Below are positions 55,601-63,462 of a stretch of 64,000 nucleotides of DNA, in pieces. This stretch comes from Curtobacterium salicis (GTDB lineage Bacteria > Actinomycetota > Actinomycetes > Actinomycetales > Microbacteriaceae), in assembly GCF_011759505.1 (NCBI RefSeq), contig NZ_JAAOYO010000001.1, positions 186,001-250,000 on the forward strand. The letters are read 5' to 3'. The notes beneath the pieces are model-generated. The model ran no database searches. It was not told the origin of the DNA and was given only the letters and a program-made list of their open reading frames with translations. Position 1 is the first letter of the stretch, and every line of letters begins with the position of its first letter. A program made the position numbers and the translations under genes.

Positions 55601-58528
55601 GAGCCCTCGTCCTCGGACGTCCGGGCGCGGATCACAGGAGCCGAGACGGTCCAGGTCACCCCGCCGGCGTCCGCACGACGGGGCGACTTCGCGGTCGCGT
55701 ACACGGTCGCAGACGACCAGGGCGCGACGAGCACGGCGTTCGTCACCGTCACCGTCGACCAGGACGCCCTGCCGCTCCGCCCCGAGGTCGACGACACGGT
55801 CCTCGACCTGCAGGACGTGCTCGGGCGGCAGAGCGTGACCGTCGACGTCCTCCGCAACGTCTTCTTCGCCGAGGGCACCGACGCCGACCTCCGCGTCGGT
55901 CTGGTCGGCGGCTACGGCGACAGCGCGTCCGTGACCCGCGACGACCGGCTGACGATCCGTCTCTCCGACTCCTCGCAGGTGATCCCGTTCTCGGTGGCCC
56001 GCCGCGACCACCCGGACGTCGTCTCCTACGGTTTCGTGCACGTGCCGGGCTTCGACGACGCCCTGCCCCAGCTTGACCGGACCGCTCCGGCCCTCACCGT
56101 CCGGAGCGAGTCGACGATCCGGATCCCGCTCTCGCGCTACGTCGTGACCGCGAACGGCAGGACGGCCGCCGTCACCGACCGCGGAGCCGTCAAGGCGACT
56201 CACGCCGACGGCAACGCACTGGTGGTCGACGACTCCACACTGCAGTTCACGTCCGCGAAGCTGTACTTCGGCAAGGCGTCGATCTCGTTCGAGGTCACCG
56301 ACGGGTCTGCCGCGAACGGCGGCACCGGACGGGTCGCGACCCTCGTGCTGCCGATCACCGTCACGCCGCGATCGAACCAGCCGCCGTCGCTGACGGGCAC
56401 GACGATCGAGATGCAGCCGGGGGACCAGCGTGTGCTCGACCTCGCCAAGCTCACCGACTACCCGTACCCGTCCGACCTGCCGGAACTCCGCTGGTCCGTC
56501 CTCGAGCGGCCCGGCAACGGCACGACGGCGACGGTGTCCGGGCGCCGGCTGACGGTCAGCGTCGCGGACTCGGCCTCTCCCGGTGAGCGCTCGACGATCG
56601 GCGTCGCCGTCGCCGACTCGACGAACCAGGGCCGGTCGGGCCGCATCAGCGTCGAGGTCGTCGCCTCCACCCGCCCGCTGGTGCAGCCGGGGCCGGACCG
56701 CGCGGTGGTGCAACGCGGCACCTCCACGAGCATCGACGTGCTCGCGAACGACCGACAGACGAACCCGTTCCCGGGTCAGCCGTTGCGGGTCGTCGACATC
56801 CGCGGTCTGGACGGTGGCATCCCGGACGGTGTGACCGTCACCCCGAGCGCCGACCGGTCGCGCCTCCGGGTCGCCGTCGCTCCCGGAGCGCGACCGGTGG
56901 ACACCCACCTGCAGTACCGGGTCGCGGACGCGACCGGCGACTCCGAGCGGTCGGTCTGGGGGGACGTCACCGTCTCGGTGCAGGACGTCCCGGACGCGCC
57001 CGGCACCCCGACCCGGACCGGCGTCGAGACCGGCGGCCAGGTCACCCTGACCTGGTCGACCCCGCGTGCGAACAACGCGCCGATCACGGGCTACCGCGTC
57101 GTCGGGACGGACGGCGTCACGACGGACTGCGGGACCGCGACCGTCTGCACCGTCACCGGCCTCGACCCGACGGCGTCGTACCGGTTCACGGTGGTGGCCG
57201 AGAACAGCCTCGGTCGCTCCGACCCGTCACCCCGGTCGGTGGCGATGAGCGCCGACTTCGTGCCGGCGGCCCCCACCGGGCTCACCGTGGTGCCGGACCG
57301 GACGAACCCGGGCCAGCTCGACGTGGCATGGGACGCGGTGCCCCGACCGTCCACGGGCAGCGCGGTCGACGAACACGTCGTGACCATCGCCGGCCCCGGC
57401 CTGACCGAGACCAAGCGCACGGGGACCGCCACGACGACGTCCTTCAGCGGGGCGACGAGCGGCGCCGCCTACGTGGTGACCGTGTCGCCGCGCAACGACG
57501 CTGCCCGTGACGGGACGACCGTGCAGTGGAACAGCGCGACCGCGAGCGGGACCGCGGTGGGGGTGCCGGGCGCGCCGCAGGCTGTCCGGGCCGACACCGG
57601 TTCCGAGCCGGACGGCCAGGGCCGGTCCACGGTGACGATCACGTGGTCACCGGCGGACGCAGCCGGCGGGTCGGGCCCGGCCTACAGCGTGTACCGGGTC
57701 CCGGCCGGCACCAGCCCGAGCTGCGGTGCCCTCGCGGCGCAGGCGTCACTCGGGTCGCAGTCCGGCACGACCGACACGGGTGTCGGCGGCGGCGGCAGCC
57801 GGTACGCGGTCGTGTCCGACAACGGCCTCTTCTGTGCCGTCTCGTACGCCGACGCGGTCACGTACGAGACACCGGGTGACACGGCGGCGCCGACCCTGGC
57901 GGTCGTGGCGGGGAGCACGACGACGCAGGCCGACCTCCGGGTCACAGCGCCGACCGCGGCCGTCGACCACTACCGCCTGCAGACCGGCGCCTCTGCGGTC
58001 ACACTGCAGCCGGGACAGACGTGGACCGGTGTCCCCGGCAACGGGGCGCGCAACACCGCGGTCGCTCTGACGCTCCAGGCGTGCGGAGCGCCGGGCGAGG
58101 CGTTCTGCACGACCGGCACCGCCTCGTGGAGCGGGACCGGCGCGGCGTTCGACACCTCGAGCAAGGTCACCGGCGCGGAAGAGGGGCAGCCGCTCGCCGT
58201 CGACGGGCCGACGGTCGGCACCGGCGTGAGCATCACCACGTACCAGGCACGCTGGTACACCGACGCGGACGGCACCGACCCGATCGACCCGCAGCCGTCC
58301 GACACGTGGCAGCCCGGCGACCCTGCCCCCACCGCTCCCGCCGGAGCGCAGTCGGTCCGGGTCGCGGTCACGGTGCAGACGGACGCCACACCTCGGCTGA
58401 CGGCGACGACGGGCAGGCCCACGCCGACGTCGCCGGTGGCCGCGGCACCGGTGCCACCGGTCATCCCGCCGGTCGACCCCGAGCCCGGGACGGGCACGCC
58501 CGCCGATCCGACCCAGCCGAGCCCGTGA
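52604..58528 (+). CDS. Giant extracellular Ig/cadherin-like and fibronectin III repeat protein
   Basis: A 1974-aa protein. An N-terminal signal-anchor helix (residues 13-32) precedes a beta-propeller-like region (33-370). About ten Ig/cadherin-like repeats of ~85-100 aa follow (about 385-1460), several with Ca-binding-type motifs (NDHDPNGDPLVV, VDPDGDPVYLE, IDPDGDSVQLVG, NDSDPEGGRLTV). Three or more fibronectin III domains (about 1465-1740), further beta domains and a Pro-rich tail complete it. There is no LPxTG sorting signal and no C-terminal helix, so it should stay anchored by its N-terminus. Likely a cell-surface scaffold. It starts at a GTG overlapping the kinase stop, which ties it to kinase control. 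Confidence 0.9.
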   Translation: MIRRLLAARRSATVTTVVAVVVGAVVAGTALVSNGYHAQRVDLGDGTVWVPSAQYGAVGRVNPQVLELNTAVETSSDTTSVLQHGSVVYAVDQTKGTVARVDVADATLGDAVTLPTGTPTVLLAGDTAVIGNAETGGLWTTPAAALDEFDASTDPQLTLGADAVFDASADHVAVYSPRTGTASLVALGDTPTVERRSTVRMDRTHDFQVATVGDHLAVLDRTDGVLSVDGRSVDLGARVGSAPALQQSAVTGDDVTVAGSAGMVRVSASGALEQSALAVSGRAARPWTDGRCTFAAWSGGQALDTCDGRALQDLDRVPGGAALQVVHNGAAVVANDPATGRSWAIDRSGQLIDNWGDLVDQQDDQQQERASDDDPEVEKEQAPPVAVDDALGARPGRTTTLPVLLNDHDPNGDPLVVSDVTDVDESLARVAVVTDGQQLQITLPAAATGVVSFRYTITDGNGGSATATVRVSVRPQSENEPPRQVRDTRADVVRGGHVSTNVLGDWVDPDGDPVYLESAEPSDGDHTSTTPDGLLDYRNDSGRTGDRVQQITVSDGRDAGRGSVTVAVAAQGEVPLRAEGFPVSGYADKPFSIEPLDHVRGGNGAVTLTSVSSAPGLTVTPGYDTGTVRIGARTPGDWQLEYTVSDGTKTASGVVRITVLAPPDASAAPVTTPKTVFVTTLSSKDTDVTATDFDPAGGVLLVTGLDGPPDGSGVTADVIDQHIVRVSLTAPLEGPVSFGYTVSNGLATATGTITVVEIPEPDRIQPPVAQPDTATVRVGAVTDVDVLANDTQPEGGAISLLPDLVQDVPRGGGLLFVSGDHLRYLAPNTPGTYTAVYRVAGPDGQTADATVSVSVRDRDRATNGAPVPQTVTARVVAGQSVRVTVPLVGIDPDGDSVQLVGVASNPEKGAVADVTSDSVTYEAGDYSAGTDEFTYTVVDALGARASGTVRIGIAPRADQAGRPVAEADHVTIRPGGSVAVRVLQNDSDPEGGRLTVTAVEPSSSDVRARITGAETVQVTPPASARRGDFAVAYTVADDQGATSTAFVTVTVDQDALPLRPEVDDTVLDLQDVLGRQSVTVDVLRNVFFAEGTDADLRVGLVGGYGDSASVTRDDRLTIRLSDSSQVIPFSVARRDHPDVVSYGFVHVPGFDDALPQLDRTAPALTVRSESTIRIPLSRYVVTANGRTAAVTDRGAVKATHADGNALVVDDSTLQFTSAKLYFGKASISFEVTDGSAANGGTGRVATLVLPITVTPRSNQPPSLTGTTIEMQPGDQRVLDLAKLTDYPYPSDLPELRWSVLERPGNGTTATVSGRRLTVSVADSASPGERSTIGVAVADSTNQGRSGRISVEVVASTRPLVQPGPDRAVVQRGTSTSIDVLANDRQTNPFPGQPLRVVDIRGLDGGIPDGVTVTPSADRSRLRVAVAPGARPVDTHLQYRVADATGDSERSVWGDVTVSVQDVPDAPGTPTRTGVETGGQVTLTWSTPRANNAPITGYRVVGTDGVTTDCGTATVCTVTGLDPTASYRFTVVAENSLGRSDPSPRSVAMSADFVPAAPTGLTVVPDRTNPGQLDVAWDAVPRPSTGSAVDEHVVTIAGPGLTETKRTGTATTTSFSGATSGAAYVVTVSPRNDAARDGTTVQWNSATASGTAVGVPGAPQAVRADTGSEPDGQGRSTVTITWSPADAAGGSGPAYSVYRVPAGTSPSCGALAAQASLGSQSGTTDTGVGGGGSRYAVVSDNGLFCAVSYADAVTYETPGDTAAPTLAVVAGSTTTQADLRVTAPTAAVDHYRLQTGASAVTLQPGQTWTGVPGNGARNTAVALTLQACGAPGEAFCTTGTASWSGTGAAFDTSSKVTGAEEGQPLAVDGPTVGTGVSITTYQARWYTDADGTDPIDPQPSDTWQPGDPAPTAPAGAQSVRVAVTVQTDATPRLTATTGRPTPTSPVAAAPVPPVIPPVDPEPGTGTPADPTQPSP

Positions 58529-58622
58529 CCGCCCGCCGATCCGACCGGGCCGAGCCCGTGGCCGACCGCCGTGCCACGAGCACCCACCCCGCCGTCCCCA
58601 CCTCCGAAGGAACGACACCCGC

Positions 58623-59594
58623 ATGAGCATGACCCCGGAGCAGGCCACTCGGTTCGCCGACGTCGCCGGCCGCATCGTGACCAACGTCGAGCAGGTGCTC
58701 CTCGGGAAGACGTTCGTGATCCGGCTCGCCGTCACCGCGATGCTCAGCGAGGGCCACCTGCTGCTCGAGGACGTCCCCGGCACCGGGAAGACGAGCCTCG
58801 CGCGTGCCCTGGCCCAGAGCGTGCAGGGGTCGACGAACCGCATCCAGTTCACCCCCGACCTCCTCCCGGGCGACATCAGCGGGATCAGCGTCTACGACCA
58901 GCGCGCGCAGGAGTTCGAGTTCCACCGCGGCCCGGTGTTCGCGAACATCGTCCTGGCCGACGAGATCAACCGCGCGAGCCCCAAGACGCAGTCGGCCCTG
59001 CTCGAGGCGATGGAGGAGTCCGCCGTCACCGTCGACGGGGTGACCCACCGCCTCGCCCAGCCCTTCATGGTCGTGGCGACGCAGAACCCGATCGAGCAGG
59101 CCGGCACCTACCGTCTGCCGGAAGCCCAGCTCGACCGCTTCCTCATGCGGACGTCGATCGGCTACCCCGACCACGCGGCGACGGTGCGCATCCTCGAGAC
59201 CTCCGCGGCACCGTCCGTCGCCGTGCCCGTCGCGAGCGTCGTCCCCGCGGCGACCGTCACCGAGATGGCGGCCCTCGCGCGCACCGTCCACGTCGACCCC
59301 GTGATCGCCGACTACGTCGCCCGGCTCGTGGAGGGCACCCGCACCGCCGGGGAGGTCCGCCTCGGTGTCAGCGTCCGCGGGGCCATGGGCCTCATGCGCG
59401 CGAGCCGGGTGCTGGCCGCCGTGAACGGACGGCACTACGTCACCCCCGACGACGTCAAGGCGCTGGCCGAACCGGTGCTCGCGCACCGCATGGTGCTCGA
59501 CCCGGAGGCCGAGTTCGACGGGGTCAGCCCGTCGAGCGTCGTCTCGCAGCTCCTGGTCGAGACGCCACCACCCGCCGACAGGGTCCCTCGGTGA
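58623..59594 (+). CDS. MoxR-family AAA+ ATPase
   Basis: A 323-aa ATPase with Walker A GTGKTS (53-58, EDVPGTGKTSLARAL), Walker B VLADEINRASP (about 110-120), the MoxR GDISG insert, sensor-1 ATQNPIEQ and arginine region LPEAQLDRF. All catalytic motifs are intact. MoxR proteins act as chaperones that remodel partner proteins, usually encoded beside DUF58/vWA proteins as here. It overlaps the DUF58 gene by 4 bp. The 94-bp gap before it has GGAAGGA near the ATG (58606-58612). Confidence 0.94.
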   Translation: MSMTPEQATRFADVAGRIVTNVEQVLLGKTFVIRLAVTAMLSEGHLLLEDVPGTGKTSLARALAQSVQGSTNRIQFTPDLLPGDISGISVYDQRAQEFEFHRGPVFANIVLADEINRASPKTQSALLEAMEESAVTVDGVTHRLAQPFMVVATQNPIEQAGTYRLPEAQLDRFLMRTSIGYPDHAATVRILETSAAPSVAVPVASVVPAATVTEMAALARTVHVDPVIADYVARLVEGTRTAGEVRLGVSVRGAMGLMRASRVLAAVNGRHYVTPDDVKALAEPVLAHRMVLDPEAEFDGVSPSSVVSQLLVETPPPADRVPR

Positions 59595-61000
59595 CCGACC
59601 ACCGGCCCGTCGACACGCGCTCGCGCCGTCCGCTGGCGACGCGGTCACGTCGAGCCGCTGCGACGGAACGCACCGGCACGGTCGCCGGCCTGACGAACGT
59701 GCGGACCCGCCTGGTCGGCGACCGAGAGGACGTCGCCGCCGACGCCGTCGTCGGTGCGGTGCGTGCCTGGCGGTCGGTCGGGAGGCTCGCCACCCGTGTG
59801 CGGGACGAGGTCGCGGCCGTCATCACCAGCCTGGGCTGGACCGCGGTCGTGCTCACGGTCGTCGCCTTCGTCGTCGGGTACCGCTCCGGGCTGCGGGAGG
59901 TCGTGGTCGTCGGCTGGGCCGGTGCGGTCCTCATCGCGGTGGCTGCGGTCGCGCTCCTCGGTCGGTCCCGACTCGTCATCCGGATGACCCCGCCGCAGCA
60001 CCGGGTCGTGGTCGGGGACGAGGCCGGGGTGACCATCACCGCCGAGAACCCCACGCGCCTCCCGTCAGTGCCGACGACGGTCGAGGTGCCGATCGGGACG
60101 GGCCTGGTGGACGTGACGATCCCGGCGGTGCCCGCACGCGGGACCTCGGAGCAGCACGTCACCGTCCCGACCGTGCGTCGCGGGGTCCTCGACGTCGGTC
60201 CGGTCACGGGCGTCCGCGCGGACCCGGTCGGGCTGGTCCGCCGGGAGATCACCTGGACCACCCGCGAACAGGTCATCGTGCACCCGCGGACGATCGCGAT
60301 CCCGTCCACGAGCACCGGACTGGTGCGGGACCTCGAGGGGCAGGCGACCACCGACCTGTCGCCCGCCGACATCGCCTTCCACGCGATCCGGGAGTACATG
60401 CCGGGCGACGACCCACGGACCATCCACTGGAAGTCCACCGCCAAGACCGGTGCCTTCATGGTCCGGCAGTTCGAGGACACCCGGCGCTCGCACCTGGTGG
60501 TCGCGCTCGGCGTCGCGCGTGCCGAGTTCGCCGACGACGACGAGTTCGAGCTCGCCGTCAGCGTGGCCGCGTCCCTCGGCGCCCGAGCCGTCCGTGACGG
60601 CCGGGACGTGACCGTGGTGGTCTCGGAACGGACACCGGAGTTCGCCAAGCGTGCCGTCCGTGCCGTGCACCCGATGCCGACCGTGACGCCGACGCGGTTG
60701 CTCGACGCGTTCGCCCGGGTCGCCGTGGCGGACGCCTGTCTGCCGGTCGCCGAGGTCGCCCGCATCGTCGGACGGGACACGCCGGGGATCTCCGTGGCGT
60801 TCCTGGTCGTCGGCTCGACCGTCGGCGTCCCCGCCCTGCGTCGCGCGGCCACGCGGTTCCCCGTCGGCGTCGAGGTCGTCGCCGTCGTCTGCGAGCCGGA
60901 GGCCGTGCCGCGTTCGGTGCGCGTCGGTGCGCTGACGGTCATGACGGTGGGGTACCTGGAGGACCTGCGGCACGCGCTGCAGCGGTCGGTGAACGCATGA
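59591..61000 (+). CDS. DUF58 protein with degenerate vWA-like domain
   Basis: A 469-aa membrane protein: a basic N-terminus, two transmembrane helices (about 76-125), a beta-rich extracytoplasmic or peripheral domain, the DUF58 signature REYMPGDDPRTIHWKSTAKTGAFMVRQFE (about 265-295) and a C-terminal vWA-like half. In DUF58 proteins the latter usually starts with a D-x-S-x-S metal motif; here the strand reads HLVVALGVARAEFA, so the metal-binding residues are missing. Acts presumably with the MoxR ATPase. It overlaps both neighbours by 4 bp. Confidence 0.9.
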   Translation: MTDHRPVDTRSRRPLATRSRRAAATERTGTVAGLTNVRTRLVGDREDVAADAVVGAVRAWRSVGRLATRVRDEVAAVITSLGWTAVVLTVVAFVVGYRSGLREVVVVGWAGAVLIAVAAVALLGRSRLVIRMTPPQHRVVVGDEAGVTITAENPTRLPSVPTTVEVPIGTGLVDVTIPAVPARGTSEQHVTVPTVRRGVLDVGPVTGVRADPVGLVRREITWTTREQVIVHPRTIAIPSTSTGLVRDLEGQATTDLSPADIAFHAIREYMPGDDPRTIHWKSTAKTGAFMVRQFEDTRRSHLVVALGVARAEFADDDEFELAVSVAASLGARAVRDGRDVTVVVSERTPEFAKRAVRAVHPMPTVTPTRLLDAFARVAVADACLPVAEVARIVGRDTPGISVAFLVVGSTVGVPALRRAATRFPVGVEVVAVVCEPEAVPRSVRVGALTVMTVGYLEDLRHALQRSVNA

Positions 61001-63462
61001 GCATCGGCGATCACCGACCGCGGACACGACCCGGGCCGGGCGCGGCCCCCGGTGCCCGGTCAGCCGCCCGGGCGGCAAGGCGACGCCGACCTGCGCCGGT
61101 GCGGCTCGTCGCCGGGACGCTGGCCGTCTGGCTGCTCGTGGCGCTGGCGAGCGTCGCGTGGTGGCCGATCCACCGGGACGCCGCGATGGTCTCCGCCGGG
61201 ATCACGGCGGTCGTCGTCGGATCGGTGGTGGCGCTCCTGGGAGCCGGGATGCGCCTCCCGTCCGCCGTGGTCGCGATCGCGACGGTCGTCGGGTTCGCCG
61301 CCACGGGGGTCCCGGCGGCGGTGCCGGGCGCGGCCGACGGCCCCCTGCCGACGGTGCCGGGTCTCGCCGCCCTGTTCAGCGGGGTCGCGCTCGGATGGCG
61401 GCAGCTCCTCACCATCAGCCTGCCGGTCGGGTCGTACGAGGCCCTGCTCGTGCCGTACTTCGTGTCCGTGCTGCTCGTGACCGTCGTCGGTGTCACCGTC
61501 GCGACACGTGCCTCCCGGCCGGAACTGGCGAGCCTGCCTGCGCTCGCCCTGTTCGTGACCGGTGTCGTCTTCGGACCCACCCGGCTCGAGACGTCCGTGT
61601 GGCTGGGCGTGGTCCTGGCCGGGGTCTCGCTCGTGTGGGCGCTGACCGTCCGCCACCTCCGACGGGCGAGCGCGGTCGCAGCGACCACCGGAGCGCGCGT
61701 GCCGGTGATGCGGGCGGTCGTCCGACCGGCGTTGGTCGGCACGGCGACGATCGCGGCGGCGGCGGTCGTCGCGGCCGGACTGGGCGTGGTCGTCCCGCCC
61801 TCCGGCGCCCGCACGGTCGCCCGGAGCGACGTGGTGAAGCCCTTCGACCCGCGCGACCAGGTCAGTCCGCTCAGTGGCTTCCGCGCCTACCGGGAGCCGG
61901 ACCGTGTCGACCGGCCGCAGCTCACCGTCACCGGCCTGCCCACCGGGGGGTTCGTGCGGATCGCGACCCTCGACACCTACGACGGGGTCGTCTACCGCGT
62001 CGGTGGTCCCGACGGGGACTCCGCCTCCGGTTCCTTCGAACGGGTCCCGACGACCGTCGACACGCGTGGCGTGCGGGGGACCACCGTGCGGGTCGGCGTG
62101 ACCGTGGACGGCTACCGGGGGGTCTGGCTCCCCACGGTCGGCGACCTGTCGGCCGTGACGTTCCGCGGACGCGATGCGGACCGGGAACGGACCGCGTTCT
62201 TCTACAACCGCTCCACCGGCACCGCCGCGGTCGTCGACGGGGTGACCGATCGCACCCGGTACACCCTTTCGGCGGTGCTCCCCGAGCAGCCGAGTGCCGA
62301 GGAACTGGCCGTCGCCCGACCGGGCGACGCCGTCGTCCCGACCCCCCGTGCGGTGCCGGCCGCCGTGCGGGACACGGTCCGCGCCGACACCGGGGCGGAC
62401 TCGGGACCGGGTGAGCAGCTGCTCGCCGTGCTCCAGGCACTCGTGCGTGACGGGTACGTCAGCCACGGGGTCGGCGACGACCGTCCCAGCCGGAGTGGGC
62501 ACGGAGCGGACCGGATCACACAGCTCCTCACCGCGGTGCCGATGGTGGGGGACCAGGAGCAGTACGCGGTGGCGGCGGCCCTGATGGCCCAGGAGATCGG
62601 CTTCCCCGCACGGGTCGTGCTGGGCTTCGCTGCTGGCGGCGACTCGGGAGCGGAGCGGTCCGGCCCGGCGTCGTCGGGTTCGTCGTCGTCCGATTCGACG
62701 ACGTTCCGCGGTTCGGACGTGACCGCGCGCATCGAGGTGGACACGGCGCAGTGGGGGTGGGTGATGCTCGACCCCAACCCGGCGGTGCGGACGATCCCGG
62801 ACGAATCCGACCAGACTCCCCAACCCGTGACGCGGCCGGAGACCGTGGTCCCGCCACCGCCTGCGGAACAGCTCGACCAGGACCAGCAGACACCGCCACA
62901 GGCCGACCGCGACACGCCACCGACCCAGCCTGCCTGGTTGCAGGTCCTGCTCGCGGTGCTGCCGTGGGCACTCGGTGTCCTCGGACTCCTCGCACTGGTG
63001 CTGCTGCCCCTCGCCACGATCGTGCTCGTCAAGCGGCTCCGGCGGCGTCGTCGTCGGCGCGCTCCGGTGGCACGGACCCGGGTGGTGGGCGCCTGGGACG
63101 AGTACCGGGACGCCCTGCTCGACGGCGGACACCCCGTCGATGCGACGGCGACGCGACGGGAGGTCGGCGCAGCCGCTCCGGGCGACGCGGGCGTCGTGAT
63201 CGCGGCGGACGCCGACGCCGCCGTCTTCGGTCCGACCGACGTCGACCACGCGACCGCCGACCGGACCTGGGCGGCGGCCGACGGCGCGATCGCCGGTCTC
63301 CGCGTCGGACGTGGGCGACGCGCCCGCCTCCGGGCGGCCACGTCACTGCGATCGCTCCGGCGTCGACGGCCGGCGGAGGCTGCTCTGATCGGCGGTGACT
63401 ACGATGTCCCGAGGCCGGAGGCACCTCGCGGACGGCCGGACGAGGACAGAGGCACCCTGTGA
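60997..63462 (+). CDS. Multi-pass transglutaminase-like protein, catalytic triad apparently lost
   Basis: An 821-aa protein with about seven N-terminal transmembrane helices (28-265), an extracellular region, a transglutaminase-like core near 505-600, a Pro/Gln-rich linker, one transmembrane helix (about 648-675) and a cytoplasmic C-terminus. In active members the core reads G-x-C-x-x-[FY]-A and later H-A-W-V-E-V. Here these are GDQEQYA and TARIEVD, so Cys and His are replaced, while the DPN acidic residue remains. Probably a structural partner rather than an enzyme. The ATG overlaps the DUF58 stop (ATGA). Confidence 0.88.
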   Translation: MSIGDHRPRTRPGPGAAPGARSAARAARRRRPAPVRLVAGTLAVWLLVALASVAWWPIHRDAAMVSAGITAVVVGSVVALLGAGMRLPSAVVAIATVVGFAATGVPAAVPGAADGPLPTVPGLAALFSGVALGWRQLLTISLPVGSYEALLVPYFVSVLLVTVVGVTVATRASRPELASLPALALFVTGVVFGPTRLETSVWLGVVLAGVSLVWALTVRHLRRASAVAATTGARVPVMRAVVRPALVGTATIAAAAVVAAGLGVVVPPSGARTVARSDVVKPFDPRDQVSPLSGFRAYREPDRVDRPQLTVTGLPTGGFVRIATLDTYDGVVYRVGGPDGDSASGSFERVPTTVDTRGVRGTTVRVGVTVDGYRGVWLPTVGDLSAVTFRGRDADRERTAFFYNRSTGTAAVVDGVTDRTRYTLSAVLPEQPSAEELAVARPGDAVVPTPRAVPAAVRDTVRADTGADSGPGEQLLAVLQALVRDGYVSHGVGDDRPSRSGHGADRITQLLTAVPMVGDQEQYAVAAALMAQEIGFPARVVLGFAAGGDSGAERSGPASSGSSSSDSTTFRGSDVTARIEVDTAQWGWVMLDPNPAVRTIPDESDQTPQPVTRPETVVPPPPAEQLDQDQQTPPQADRDTPPTQPAWLQVLLAVLPWALGVLGLLALVLLPLATIVLVKRLRRRRRRRAPVARTRVVGAWDEYRDALLDGGHPVDATATRREVGAAAPGDAGVVIAADADAAVFGPTDVDHATADRTWAAADGAIAGLRVGRGRRARLRAATSLRSLRRRRPAEAALIGGDYDVPRPEAPRGRPDEDRGTL

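Noticed and set aside
51446-56908. Very long minus-strand open frame (1820 codons) opposite the kinase and Ig-repeat genes
   Set aside because: Arg/Asp/Gly/Val-rich translation with no domain, typical of the antisense of GC-rich coding DNA; the plus strand has clear domains throughout.
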